Shown here: positions 21,494 to 34,641 of the stretch, in pieces
How positions within the stretch are numbered: the first letter of the stretch is position 1
How the letters are laid out: each line of letters opens with the position of its first letter
Assembly (NCBI RefSeq): GCF_018687715.1
Contig: NC_056758.1
Location: 33,327,467-33,391,466, forward strand
DNA length: 64,000 nucleotides
Direction of reading: 5' to 3'
Source: Carya illinoinensis
Lineage: Eukaryota > Streptophyta > Magnoliopsida > Fagales > Juglandaceae
Position numbers and translations under genes: made by a program
The notes under the pieces: model-generated
What the model was told of the DNA's origin: nothing
Database searches by the model: none
What the model saw: the letters and a program-made list of their open reading frames with translations, nothing else

Positions 21494-24008
21494 ATGGCGT
21501 TAAAAGTTCTGTCTGCGCTCGACACCGCGAGAACTCAGTTGTACCATTTCAAGGCGATCATCATAGCCGGCATGGGACTCTTCACCGACTCCTACGATCT
21601 CTTCTGCATCCCTCCGATCATGATCCTCGTCGGACGGGTGTACTACGAGAACGAGAACTTGTCCGACGAAGAGAAGTACAGGGTCCCACCAGCCGTGGTC
21701 TCGACCATGGTGGCGATCGCTCTCCTGGGAACAGCAATCGGGCAACTGGTCTTCGGTAGGCTCGGCGACCTAGTCGGGAGGCGCCGCGTGTACGGGCTCT
21801 CGTTGACGATAATGGTGCTCAGCTCCATCGGATGCGGTTTCTCCTTTTGCACGAGGAAGAGCTCATGTGTGCTGGGGAGTCTCGGGCTGTTCAGGTTCGC
21901 TCTGGGGCTGGGGATCGGTGGGGACTATCCCCTGTCGGCGACGATCATGTCGGAGTTCGCGAACAAGAAGACACGTGGAGCTTTCATAGCGGCCGTGTTC
22001 TCAATGCAGGGCTTTGGGATTTTGACCGCTTCGACGGTCACGATGGTGGTGTGTACCATATTCGACCGTGCATCCAATATATCGCCGGAAGATCTGACGC
22101 CGCGAGACGCCGATATTGCATGGAGGATAATACTGATGCTGGGTGCGGTTCCCGCTGCTTTTACCTTTTACTGGCGTATGTCCATGCCTGAAACTGCCAG
22201 GTAAGTTAATGAGAAATGACGTGTAAACATTTTAAATAGTGAAGTTTCTTTTGTAAAAAATTGAGTTTTAAAAAAGAATAAAAAAATATTTTATTAATAA
22301 AATTTATTTATTTATTAGAAAAAATTATATGAGATTTATTTATTTAAAAGTTATATTTAATTTTACTCTTAATAAATTAATTAATTGTCATATATATATA
22401 TATATATATTTCATTTTATGTTTTTGTTTTCCTTCAAACTCTAATTATCAACAGAATTATTAGAAAGATACAATATAATATAATTTAATGCAATACATTA
22501 AATTTACTTATAATAACTAAAGTTTTATTATTATTATGTTATCAAATGATCTGAGGTAAATATGAATAGTAACATTTTGTGACTTTCATTGAGATATGTT
22601 TAAATATAAATAGGTTGGGGTATGTATTTAAATGTATAAAATAAATTGAGATGGATTTAACTTTTTTATTAGAAATTGAAAAGATAATGAGTTCTATCCA
22701 TAATTGATTTAGGATGAGTTAAGCTTGCTCTAACGACCAAACACGGACAAAATACTAATTAATGAGAAGAGTACAACCTTAATTTTTATGTTAACCCATT
22801 TTAAAGTTTATAAGAAGCATAGTTTTTTTTGGTTTAATGTAGAAACATAGTTGGAAGTGGGGACTAGTAATCTTAGCAAAAATCAAGGATGGCTATAGGA
22901 ACCAGTGAAAAAATGAAATCAAATTAAAATGGTAAAGAAATTAGCGAGGGATTAATATCTATTTGCAGGTCAACGATGATTTTTCCACATATAATGCAAT
23001 CACTCACCATGATTTAGATATTATTGTTGTTGAATTCACGCAGCTGAATCAATGCTCATCAAAACTGTTGTTTGCATATCTTGCGAATTGACATTTTTTG
23101 CTTCAAGATTGAAAAGGGAGACCAGATATTCTTTAAATCAATGGATAATTGATAATCTCTTTCAGTTATCATGTATTTGTTTATTTCCCAGATATACAGC
23201 TTTGGTGGAGCAGAATGTTGTTCAAGCGGCCAGGGACATGGAGAAAGTGTTGGAAATTTCAATGAATGAGTTTGTCGAAGAGAACCCACCACTCCCAACT
23301 CCACCACCATATCCCCTCTTCTCCAAGCATTTCTTTCGTCGCCATGGCCGTGATTTAATGGCTTGCTCCTGGTCATGGTTTCTTCTGGACATTGTTTTCT
23401 ATAGCAGCAACCTCTTCCAGTCTCAGATATACGAACAATTTCTCCCCAGAAAAAAACGTGTGAATGCCTATATAGATGCTTTTGATGTTGCAAAACTCCA
23501 AGCAATCATCGCAATCTGTTCCACCATTCCAGGATACTGGTTCACCGTCTATTTCATTGATATCATTGGAAGAGTCAGAATCCAAGCAATGGGTTTTTTC
23601 TGCATGGCATTGGTTTATTTAGCAATTGGGATCCCCTATGAGAAACACTGGAGTAACGACGCAAATGCAGGTTTCATGATCCTCTATGGCCTCACCTTTT
23701 TCTTCGCAAATTTCGGACCAAACACAACTACCTTTATAGTCCCCGCGGAGCTTTTCCCAGCAAGATTTAGATCCACCTGTCATGGAATTTCTGGGGCTGC
23801 AGGGAAGCTGGGGGCGATTATTGGTTCTGTTGGATTTTTGTGGGCTTCACATGAAAAGAAAGAGCAAGGTTATCCTCGAGCAATCGGAATGACTCCTTCA
23901 TTGATAATACTTTCCGGAGTTTGTCTTGTGGGATTAGTGGTGACATTGCTTTTCACACGTGAGACAATGGGAAGATCATTGGAGGAGAACGAGAACGATG
24001 ACTTATAA
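21494..24008 (+). CDS. PHT1: High-affinity inorganic phosphate transporter, PHT1 family
   Basis: Two exons, 21494-22200 and 23192-24008, joined through a 991-bp intron with GTAAGT and TTTCCCAG ends; the junction splits an Arg codon. The product is 507 residues, slightly shorter than the usual 520-540. The start is the ATG beginning MALKVLSALD; an in-frame TTG upstream is not a start. It is a proton-coupled phosphate symporter of the major facilitator superfamily in the plasma membrane. The PHT1 signature GGDYPLSATIMSE is at residues 142-154, with FTDSYDLFC near 30-38, GRRRVYG in the loop after helix 3, a hydrophilic middle loop at about 235-290, PAELFPARFRSTCHG in the second half, and a C-terminus with RETMGRSLEENE. 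The sequence recalls the PHT1;8/PHT1;9 group, but the subtype is uncertain. A MITE lies in the promoter. Confidence 0.94.
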
Positions 24009-24939
24009 ATGAGTATGAGCTGCCTTTGGGCAGATCTCCTTCGGGTACAAGTTTGCGGTCACATGAAGCTGTCTTGTTGCCTGGAGAGCAATCTTCTGAT
24101 CTCCCAACTCTTTAACTGTGGTGTGTTATATCATTGTATGCCCCAAAAAAAAAAAAAAAAAGAGAGAGGTTCTTTAGGACTCTCTATTTTCTGTCATGGT
24201 AAAATGATTTGTGTGAAAGTAGCTATAGCTAGCTGAAGTGCTAGAAACTCTCTCTTTAGAATCGAGCTTCCTGAGGACTGGAGAAAACCTGTTATTAGTG
24301 TACAGATAGGAAATACAGGTATACCATTTGGAGTTCCTCGGCTAATTAAATCACTTCGTACGTTTGTGAAACCAATAGTCATTCAATAATTGTAATACTG
24401 TTATGTGCCAATGAATGTCCACCAAGAGAGATGAAGATCAGTATCACAGATGATCACAGAATCTAAATGATATATTATCAATGTTGATATGAGCTCTCAT
24501 GCTATGTTATCTTTCCAAGCAGCTTGACTACTCTATTTATAGCTAGTGAATTAGAATCCACACAGATTTTATAATTCCCAAGAGGGAGATGGTTCGGCTC
24601 ATATCCTAGACCAAAAGATCGAAAGGGCCAGAAATCACATTGTTCAAGACGGACTATCCAAAGCCCAGCAAGTAAACGATTAAAACAATGGATCAAAATA
24701 AAACCGAGTCTTTCGCTGTTCCTTATTTTTCTAGTTTTTAGCCAGATTGGGTTATTAGAAGGCATTCTGTTCAGTCCACAAAGCTCTTCAGGCTTCCTAG
24801 GATTTCTATCCATTCTTATATGGCCACTCTAGATCTCCCCCATTTTGGACCCCACGAATCCTTCACAATGATGTAACCCAAACTCCTTGATGCTAATGGC
24901 CATCAGATATGCCCTGCAAAGTCATAATTATCTCTTCTA

Positions 24940-26160
24940 TTATGATACCAAGTTGCTGACATTGTTCCACTGTGTTTTGAGAGTTGAAACTTGAGGAACT
25001 TCAATGCTGCCATGATTGACTGAAGCTGCAGTCACTGGATTCACTGTTCTCATGCTTGTCTTGTTTCTATTTGACTTAAAAGAACCTGGTGGATACCCGT
25101 GAGTGTCCTTGTACCATTTGTCCATTGTAACTACAATGGCTAGCTGCATATATATATATATATGGTTGTCTTTTCGATTGACATATTATTACTATTTTTG
25201 TGGCAGATTTTGCACGAGTTCCTGAATTGGACTATTTGGGTTGGTAATCAAAGCTGTGACAAATATCCAGATTGGGAGCAGTAATAGTACTGGATATCAT
25301 GATTTCTCGTTGCTTCTCCTTTTGTAAGACAAGTTTAAGAGACATTAGTTGATCGGTAGCAAAGTATCTAAGCAACAAGATTTGTCCTCTAATGTGAGAA
25401 AAACCTTGAAGTCCATTAAGAAGCATCTGACATATTCTTGCAGCTGTAAATCGATTAAAATCTTTAAGGCTCTGCAAGTACAAAGAAGGCTAGCTGTGGT
25501 TTCTAGTTCATGATGATCTGTTCCATCCTACAAACTGTTTAATTTGAGTAAAAGTAAGGAGAAATATTTTTTGTAGTCGGGAAATGCAGTCGGCGTGCAG
25601 TCGTGGAGAAAAAAATGAATTAATACAAGACCTATATGAAAAAAAAAATTATTTTTATAACTTTTTTTTATTTATGTAGGTCCCCCTGAATATAAAATAA
25701 GTGCATACTAAATTTCGATCCTGTTTATGTGGGGTGTGCCCAGGTGCATAAATAGCTGAAAATTCTAAGACTTTTGCTTTGATAAAATCACAACCAATGT
25801 AATTTCTTTGGAACAAAGTTCAAAATCCAAGATAGCAACATAATATTTTTGCATCTCATCCAAGGTTCATGAATTGGATCTTCAATATTGGATGGTTTAG
25901 CAATCGATCCATCTACTACAATGCTTGTTTTGTTCTTTGTACTCATTGCCATCCTCATGGCTTATCTCGCATGAAAAATTTTAACAGTAAAAGCTTGTGA
26001 AACCAGAGTAGCGCGCTCCAAGATTTTCATCGGGACATAGAGAACAATGGATTCGAAGATCTTCAGTAGGATTGACAGCAGCAGAAGAAGAAACATCCAT
26101 AATCATTAAGTAGGGTTGATCGACAATTGATTAATCGAGAGAGAGAGCTCCGAAACCATG
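24940..26160 (-). pseudogene. Degenerate Ty1/copia gag remnant
   Basis: Read on the minus strand, three blocks follow in the right order for copia Gag. 26110-25750 has an N-terminal UBN2-type block (TKNKTSIVVDGSIAKP, then a CNNMVLSWI-like stretch). 25483-25232 has ICQMLLNGLQGFSHIRGQIL and a KLVLQKEKQRE stretch. 25149-24940 has a broken zinc-knuckle region with HGYPPGSFKSN. A primer-binding-like TGGTTTCGGAGC (10 of 12 bases of the initiator-Met type site) is at 26147-26158. Stops and gaps separate the blocks. A further LTR-like stretch with a minus-strand TATA (24531-24545) lies to the left, but its relation is unclear. Confidence 0.6.
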
Positions 26161-26267
26161 TAAAAAAAGCTACTTCTTTAGGAAATCACAAGTAGATTCA
26201 CCATAAGTACTGAAGGAAAACCAGAAATTTATAAGAAAAAGGAAAACACCGTATTAAGCAATGGAAA

Positions 26268-26430
26268 AATATAGTTGCAAGCATAGTTGTGCACTAATCT
26301 GTGCACCAATGTGATGTGATTGGTCAAAAAGTAGATTTTATTGAAAACAGTGTTAATTTAAATTTTAAGTATGAATAAATCAGTATTGATACACAGATTA
26401 GTGCGTAACTATGCTTGTATGTAGCAAAAC
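26268..26430. mobile_element. MITE family B, copy 1
   Basis: Inverted ends of about 30 bp: GCAAGCATAGTTGTGCACTA on the left and TAGTGCGTAACTATGCTTGT on the right. The core has GGTCAAAAAGTAGATTTTAT and TTAATTTAAATTTTAAGTAT. Copies at 35470 (reverse) and 54264 share this core. Confidence 0.7.
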
Positions 26431-26597
26431 TCTTAAGCAATAAGTACTTTCCAAGAGGAAACTGAATTTTGTGTTACTGTAATCTGACCATACAAGTCGC
26501 ACTTCCTGTTGTGATTTAAATGAAGTCAGATAGAAAATATCAAAATAGCGAATTTCATTTTTATTAAATTATATTAATTTTCTATAGAAATAATAGT

Positions 26598-26750
26598 TAC
26601 AGTCATGAGTGCGCAAACATCGTATAATCACTTTAAAAAAAGTAAATAAATATGGGACCTATATAAAAAAAATTAATTTTTTAATAATTAATTTTACTCT
26701 TTTTTAAAGTGACTGCACGACGCTTGTACATTTCATGATTATATATAGTA
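26598..26750. mobile_element. MITE-like family C, copy 2
   Basis: Imperfect palindrome: GTCATGAGTGCGCAAACATCG...ATCACTTTAAAAAAAGT on the left, ACTCTTTTTTAAAGTGACTG...TTCATGATT on the right. Confidence 0.6.
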
Positions 26751-26864
26751 TTACTCTAATTCTCTAATATATACATTCACAATATTACTTAATTGTTATC
26801 ATACTGCATGCATACCTGATAGTTGCATCAAAATATAAATATAAATTTTAGGGTAATATTGTTT

Positions 26865-27030
26865 TATATAATATTAGGTAAGACTTGTATTAGGTATGCA
26901 AGTCTTGTACAATGTCTTTAAAAAAAAATTAGACCCATTATTAAAAACTGAACTTTTTTTTTTATATGAATTTTACTTTTTTTTTTTTTTTATCAAAAAG
27001 AAATTTGCGAGACTTACTGTAAAAATCATT
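26865..27030. repeat. Partial family C-like repeat and poly-T
   Basis: Contains GCAAGTCTTGTACAATGTCTT and an AAAAAATTAGACCCATTATT stretch like the interior of family C, then a long T run. Degenerate. Confidence 0.35.
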
Positions 27031-27039
27031 TTACTGATA

Positions 27040-30000
27040 TGAATAATGGAATATGGAACAAATATGAGTTTAGCAGGCATCATTGGCTGAGTCAATTAAC
27101 CACATTTTGTTTTTCATAAGGACAAAAACATCAACTTCACTAAATTTACAGGTCCAATATTTAAGAACAGGGCTTTTTCATCTCACAGCCAATATATCCT
27201 TTCTTTCAAACGGCCGGTAGTTCCATGATCGAAGCCCCCGTTGCAGCCATTGTTGTAGGGTTTGTCAAATCAATTAGCTTTTACTTCCCAGTTCCCTGCA
27301 TATATTAACAACTACTTCCTTACAAAAACACTAAATTTTCTAAAATTTTTAAACAAATTAAAATAAATAATTTAAATTTTTTTAAATTCTAAAATAATAA
27401 TATTAACAAATAATATTTTAAGAGAGTTACACCCACCGTTCATGGAGTTACGGTTAGTGTTAATCGGGTTTTTTTTTTTCTTTTTTTCTTACATGTATGT
27501 TTTTAATACTTTTAAATATTTAATAAATAAATAAATAAATCATAATATTATTAAAAAATACCTCTTTAATTACTAAATAAAAATATATATTCTGACAGAA
27601 ATATTAAAAAACAAACCAACAAATACGCCATAATGAATGCAATTCAAAAGGAGAAGAAAAATAAAAATAGAAATCACTATCATCTTTCTGAACAACTACT
27701 GCGGAATTTAACAATGGGGGAATCATAGAACATTCTGCCAAAACCGTCAAATATTTCTTTTCCCAATTTACTGTTCCAGAGTGCTTTGCTATAATAATTA
27801 CACGTCTTTTTAGGACTGCCCAACTCCATAAACACAACCCCCCACCCTTTCTCCCCCATTATACGCTATTTCGTACCTCATTAGCCAATAGCCACTGTTT
27901 TATAGCTGACACCATTATTCAAATAGGTAGGGACCAAAAGTTAGTTGCCATTATTAAAAAGAAAATTTTATACACTGAATCTTCTTTTTATCATATTAAA
28001 TAATATATAATATATTTATTATTATTAAATAATTATTTATTACATATTTTTTTATTATCTAATAATAATAATATATCACATTTTAACAATTAATCTAACA
28101 TACACTATAAAAAAAAAAATTTTGTAATCATTATTTTACAATTAAAATGAATATTTTTGACAAAAATATATTATTTTAGTTGGAAATAGTCATTTTAATT
28201 GTAAAATAATTATCATAAAAGTTTATTTTTTTTATAATAAAATAATATGAAGTTACGTCAATTTATAAAATTACTTTTATATAATCTTTTTATAATTAAA
28301 TTTTCTTAATTTTTATCCATACACTTGACACTGCAAACTCATCTTAATTAGGTCTTGGAATACCTGAAAAGATGAGTGATATATTTCAATGTTAAGACAG
28401 TTCAGTATGAAGAGGAGAGAGAGAGAGAGAGATTGTATGAAGCCGTGAGTTCATTAAATTCTTAATCAATGAATCGAAACTAATTGGGTGTGGACTAGTT
28501 CAACCTTTTTATTACCAAATAAAAATAAAAATGTCATAACTCATTGTACATTAGTCGCCGTGAGCATTAAAAGCTCAGTACCGGCCACTTGCTTCCATAC
28601 TGTACTGATCAGAGGACTGAATTTCAACGATCATGGCTATCGAAAAGAAAACAATATCATTCCATGCATGTCTTATTTTTTCATGTTTTTTTTCGATATA
28701 TATATAGATAGATAGGTGGGTCCACTCTACTATGGGTAGGTATTAGTAGTACCCTCTATCGTCTGAATTGATCGTAGCGAGTACAATAAAATGTTATGAC
28801 TTTCCTCGATCTGCAGCTGCATCCATCGCTGATTTGAGCCTTGCACCTCAGTGATACAGTACTCTTCCACGTAACATAACCAGTAAATCGAAATACAGAA
28901 AAACAAAAGAGAGAAAAAGAGATTTGAACGGAAATGGTATTAAACGACAAAAGGATATTGGCGTGGTCCCAACTCCCAACCTAGCCTTGATTCAGGGCCA
29001 ACCCTCTTAAATAATAGATCCCAATTAGCAGCTGCAGCACAGCCTGCACTGGTGGGTACGGGTTCTCCTGTCGTTTTCACCCAAAAGAACCAGTACAGGC
29101 ACAGTACCCCTGGCTGGCTTTCTCACGTGTGCATACATGCTTTATAATGCTAATTCAGTACGGTTCCCTTAAATTACGTACGTGTATATATATAAGTGAA
29201 GTGATTATCCACAGAAAAAAAAGGTCGAATCCCCCGTGGAAAAAAATGTCGGTCCCCCAGCTCCCAACCCAATCTTTCTCAATTCTCATATTCAGACTGC
29301 ATGTATATTTGCATATAAAAGCCTAAAGCCTCATCACAAATCCGAGTAGTATTTATTGCACACCACGTACGGAGGGGACCCCTTTCAGAAAACACAGAAA
29401 CATATTGGGAGGTAGATGATTGAATTGCATTCAGGGTATTTTGTTGAATCTTCGTTAATAATAATAATAATGATAATTATAATATTAATAAAGGGACAGG
29501 GCCTCTGTGGACATGCCTCTACATCTATACCCTAATGTCGTAGGACGGTAGGGAGAGCGACTGAGACTGAGACTGAGAGAAGGTCGGTGGTGCCTGCAGG
29601 CCGCCTGTGCAATGACCCGGACCTTCACCCTCTTATATTTAATGCTACCTTATCTTAGTCACCTGCTGTTGCATGTGCAAACCAAATCCTCATCCTTTGT
29701 TTTAATGCTAGCTAGCTCTCCTATTTCATGGCCCGTCCACGAAATATTGTAATTTCGGTGGTGCTTTTGCTTTGCTCAAAAAGCCCTGTAACGAACAAGC
29801 AACCATGCATTTTGCTAGGGCTCTCTCCCGGAGGCTATATTTTATATTTCTATTCAATTCCCTTTATGATCCGAAATTCATGTTTTCATCTATATATATA
29901 GTATGCCGTACGTACAATATTTCATGTTTTCATCTAAAATATGCAATGAAGATTATACTTTTGCACGGATAATATTCATCAAAATTGCTTGCACCTGTTT

Positions 30001-32250
30001 GTCAAAATCAACATTAGTGCTGTTCTAAGAATGCGCGATCCTACCCATCTATATGATAATATATATGTTCGGTGAGATCCAATGATAACTCTAGACAATT
30101 ACTTGTCCGAGAAAACAAAGAAACAAGAGAGATATACATCTTATGCCCTGCGTGAGATTCACGTTGTGCCTTCGAGAGCCTCCTGTTGCCAACGTGGCAT
30201 CTTCGGGACGCTTGACTTTTCTTTCCACTCTAAGTGTGGTGCGTGCATGTGTGCCGTCTTCGACGGTGTCTGCCCCTCGCCAGTACTCGATATAATTTCT
30301 GGTTGCTATCTTATATTCTCGTTTTCCTTAATCAAGGACTGAGTAAAAATAGATGTAAAAGTTTCATCTAACCAATTTAGACCAGCAAGTTGCAGCACAC
30401 AATTCTTTATTGCTGCTTCTAACCGCAGTTCTATAATTTATTTATCAGATTATATAAAAACTATCACCAAACAATCTCTAAGAATTAGGTGAGAGCCATA
30501 CTTTGTCTCCAGATCTTTTTTTACTATTTCTGTGTTATAATCTGTTAGTTTTAAAAAGGCGGGAAGGGACTCAATCTCATTAAAATTTATATATTGTAAC
30601 TGTTATTTATGAAATTTTTACTTGCGGAGAAAAAAATAAAAAAAGAGGTAGCTCTTGAGATATATTCTACCAAGCTATAATAGTGCAAATCTCGAGGCCA
30701 ATACCAATCAATGGTCTAAGGTCTAAAGGGTCTCGTTCTGTTCAACAAAGAGTGCTAGGTCCCTATCCGAAAGGGCAAAAAATAAAAAAATGTCAGAGAC
30801 AGGATCGATCAGAGTTGTGGTAGGCATTGTAGGCTTATGTAAGATTTTTATTTCAGAGGAGCGGTAGATCGATTCATGGGCGCTGCTGTTATCTTTTACT
30901 TGTCAGAGTCAATGAAAATGGAGACGATATTATTAATTACCTCATCATGCTACACGTGCAACGCCGACGCCTTTCATTACGTTCCCGTCAAAAGAGGGAG
31001 CAAGTTTTAAATCCGTGTTAAGTTATTCCTCCTTTTACAGTACACGCTGTCATCATTCGTCTTACAATTTTCCTTTTATCTTAAATAATAACCCGATGAT
31101 ATCAGCTTGAAAGATCTATTGCCAGTGACCTCCTGAAGGGTTATTTGAGTTGGTATTCCCTGATCAAGATCAGTGCTACCCAGGATTTCTCCAGCACTCT
31201 CACACGTAAAGTACGGTTTCAGTAAATAGATAGAATTGCATTGATTTTGAAGGAGTTGTAGCGATCCAGAAAATCTCCAACTCCGCAACTTTGGATAGCG
31301 AAGAACACATGCTGTGGACTATTCCATTATCATGGATCAGGAAAGAATCTTATAACTCTCGCACGCGTTGATGGTCAACTAGTCAAAATGGTTGGGTAGA
31401 TCGATTTCGGCGAAGAGTTACTACGATCGAGAGAGTACTGATAGCGATAATTAGTTTTATCATCGTTTGAAGAACATAGATCAGAGGGGTACGTACCAAT
31501 GCGTGGTGCTCACACGTCCAGTAATAGAATATTAATGCATGGATATTCGTCATGAATTCTTGAAAACAATGAAAGTAATGAAATAAAAATAAACACAGTG
31601 ACACCAAAGTTTGTGAAGGGAATTATGAAAAATGGAGAATAGCTCCATCGGCTCTAATTGGCACGGAATCATGTGGAGAAGTGTGCATCGATCGAGAAGA
31701 CGGGCAACCAGAGTCTTTGGTCTACCTGATGACGTAAATCTTGTCACATCTTGAGAGCAACCACAATGAACTTCTGGCGACAATTATTTACTATTTTATT
31801 ACATTTATACAGTAATTATAATATATTTTTATTATATTTCATAATGAAAAGGATTTGGTGAAGCTGATGATGATCATCTCACTGTTCAGATGGAGTACTG
31901 AATGCTAGCTTCCCTTGTGTTACCTCTCTCAAAGAAAGGCTGACCCTAAAACTCCAAGGCTCCAAACATATATGCTAACATACGCACGCATAAATCTCAT
32001 CTCTGCAATCAACTTTACATTTACTACATGACCTTCACAGGCACGCACGCACACACAGTGACCCGCACGTACGAACGCCAAAATCTGTCGGTTTATTGCA
32101 TTTTTACCCAGCTTTTCAATTTTTTTTTTCCCTATTTGGTTAGCCTTTCAGGTGCGCCTGTCTAGGCCCCTCTCTATGAATGCAAAATCCATCCCTCTCA
32201 CGACTCCCTCCCTCGGTTAGCTTTCCTTCTATTTCGATTTCAGCGCTTCG
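27040..32250. other. Long intergenic region upstream of CUC3
   Basis: No convincing gene. 27040-28340 is very AT-rich. 28340-30000 and 30900-32250 are less AT-biased, with CACGTG-like motifs (for example CTCACGTGTGC near 29122) and GC-rich patches around 28960-29130 and 29500-29640. Simple repeats: (GA)n at about 28412-28432, ATA/AAT runs near 29457-29470 and GAGACT triplication near 29560-29578. This may hold distal control elements of CUC3, but nothing in the sequence alone proves it. Confidence 0.4.
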
Positions 32251-32255
32251 TCCTC

Positions 32256-32265
32256 CTATATATTA
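32256..32265 (+). promoter_or_regulatory. CUC3: Likely TATA box of CUC3
   Basis: CTATATATTA lies about 140 bp before the start codon, followed by a C/T-rich leader (TTCCCTTCACTTCACCTCATT), a normal spacing for a plant gene with a leader of about 110 bp. Confidence 0.55.
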
Positions 32266-32404
32266 CGTCTCTTAAGAGCATTTCCCTTCACTTCACCTCA
32301 TTCGTTCATAAGTATCGCTCTTTTTTTCACCCACCAAAACATTCAGTACTACACTGTCAAACCTCTTTGGGAAACATACAAATTTAAACTACTTTTGTGA
32401 AAAC

Positions 32405-33240
32405 ATGTTGACAATGGAAGACGTTCTGTGTGAGCTCGCCGGGGAAGACATAAGTGAGCAAGGCTTTCCACCGGGGTTTAGGTTTCACCCAACCGACGAA
32501 GAGCTCATAACCTTTTATCTTGCTTCCAAGGTGTTTAATGGGAGCTTCTGCGGCGTCGATATTGCAGAAGTTGACCTCAACAGATGTGAGCCCTGGGAGC
32601 TTCCAGGTAAGCATGCTATATATATACGCATAAATATCCCCAGGTAATGATGATGCAGTCATATATAGCTTTCTTCATGTATATTTCCTGCATGATTAGC
32701 TCCTGATCATATTACCATGAGAGTATTTTGAAGATAATAAAGTACTAGCAAGTACTTCTCTAAACTTTTTGTTGGAATAATTGTTTTCTCATTCTGGGTT
32801 AAGTGTAAGTAAGAATAATCAAATGACCAATATCTGCTAAGCTTTACCATCATGGTCTATAGTGACGTCCTCTTATTTGATCGATCCTTGTCGTTAGTCT
32901 TGCAAATCCCACAAATTAATTTTTCAGAATTCGATCGCCCTTTAAGAACTAACTCCGTGACCTACTAAATTACTTAAAAGATTTTAAGGAAACTATAGAA
33001 CAAAATATTTGCTTGTACGTAGTTAGTAAAGAGTGCATGTCATAGATTAGATTAATGGTTTAAGACGAGGTTTTGTCCCGTTTATTTATCATTCCGGCGC
33101 ACACACGCACACACCATTAACACTAAAATCTGACTGTCCCGTTGAAGCTTAATCTCCCACCATATATTTTTGGCCAGACCATCTGCAAAACCCTTTCACC
33201 TTCTGATAAGCATATCTCAACCATAAATAAATGTGCATTC

Positions 33241-33305
<65 letters not shown>

Positions 33306-34641
33306 TGAAAGTTAATGCGGTAGCCGGTTCTTCAGATTAACTGTAATTAACATGTCTGATGCGTTGATTTGTTATTTGCATGTTCAGATGTGGCAAAGAT
33401 GGGAGAGAGAGAGTGGTACTTCTTCAGCTTGAGAGACAGGAAGTACCCGACCGGTTTAAGAACGAACAGAGCAACCGGAGCTGGGTACTGGAAAGCCACA
33501 GGCAAAGACAGGGAAGTTTACAGTGCGTCCAGTGGAGCCCTACTTGGGATGAAGAAGACCCTGGTTTTCTACAAGGGCAGGGCCCCACGTGGCGAGAAGA
33601 CTAAGTGGGTCATGCACGAGTACCGCCTTGATGGTGACTTCTCCTACCGTCACACGTGTAAGGTATAAATGGACCCCTACCACAACTTTCCCCGACACGT
33701 GCGCCGTGGGAAACAAGCTATCACCCTGCAACTGGGTCCTAGTCTTTCTTTTGTAACTTTTTGGGTTGACCTTTTGCCATTTCATTTGTTGAATATCAGA
33801 CCACGTTGAGTTGGATTGTCTACCCCCAATTTGATGTGACTTGCGTGATTTAACAAGCTCTATTTGGCGTGAACAGCAACTGCAGCAATATTTTGGGTTT
33901 TTACTTAAATAAGTGTGTTGGAAATAAATTCAGGGAGCATCCACTCATAATTTTTTTTGCTAGTACTTTAAAGTTTGTGAAATGGTCATTTTGCAGGAGG
34001 AATGGGTGATTTGCAGGATTTTTCACAAAAAAGGGGAGAAGAAAAACCCACTTCTTCAAGGACAAAACTACCTCTTGGAAGCTGCTTCATCGGCCACCAG
34101 TGGTTCCTTGCCTCCATTGCTAGAAGAAGTTCCAAATACACTATTAGAATGTCAATTGCAGGATCTCCAAAACTCTCTTCTGATAAATAACCAAGATGGC
34201 CTCAAAAGCCTAATACATCCAGTTGTCTCCCAATCCAACCTATTCCCAATAAATGGTTTCCTACCTTCCTTCTCTACCAGCACCACCACTGCAACAACCC
34301 AAAACACAAACACCAACAACAACCCATCACAGTCACCATTACCGTCGATACTCTTCAAGTCCCTGCTCTCACATCAAGATTGCAGTACTCATAAGGAACA
34401 GATCACAATTCAGAAACAGTGTAAGACAGAGGCAAACTTTTCCAACGTCCAAATGCCGGCCGATGCAAACTTGCAATGGATGGACAGGATTCACACAAGC
34501 ACAAATCAATATCAAAATTCCTTGCTCGTTGAAATTGATTGTGGCTTGTTGGGGCTCTCAGCATTTGCTTCTGCTCCTGCTATAGATGCCCCTGTTAATG
34601 CCCTGTCCAATTCAGTTGCTCTCAACAGGACTGGCTTTTAG
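32405..34641 (+). CDS. CUC3: NAC transcription factor CUP-SHAPED COTYLEDON 3
   Basis: Three exons: 32405-32606, 33388-33662 and 33997-34641, all with GT-AG introns placed as is usual in NAC genes; the product is 373 residues. The start [15 protein letters not shown] matches the CUC3 type, and a second ATG at 32414 is possible. The NAC DNA-binding domain covers about residues 21-170: [78 protein letters not shown] and [16 protein letters not shown]. The RHTCKEEWVICR end is characteristic of CUC3. The C-terminal 200 residues are Ser/Thr/Asn/Gln-rich, as in a NAC activation region. CUC3 is a nuclear factor that sets organ boundaries and axillary meristems. I found no miR164 target site in exon 3, which fits CUC3 rather than CUC1/CUC2. 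Confidence 0.93.
33245..33300. repeat. (GA)28 microsatellite in CUC3 intron 1
   Basis: 56 bp of uninterrupted AG dinucleotides, 88 bp before the acceptor of intron 1. It is likely to vary in length between individuals, and GA tracts are candidate binding sites for BPC/GAGA-type factors. Confidence 0.95.

Noticed and set aside
30082..30342. 86-codon frame with several Cys
   Set aside because: No conserved motif, no splice or promoter context, composition like the surroundings.
32405..34641. Identification as CUC1/CUC2 or ORE1-type NAC
   Set aside because: The N-terminus ([12 protein letters not shown]) and RHTCKEEWVICR end fit CUC3, and no miR164 site was found in the last exon.
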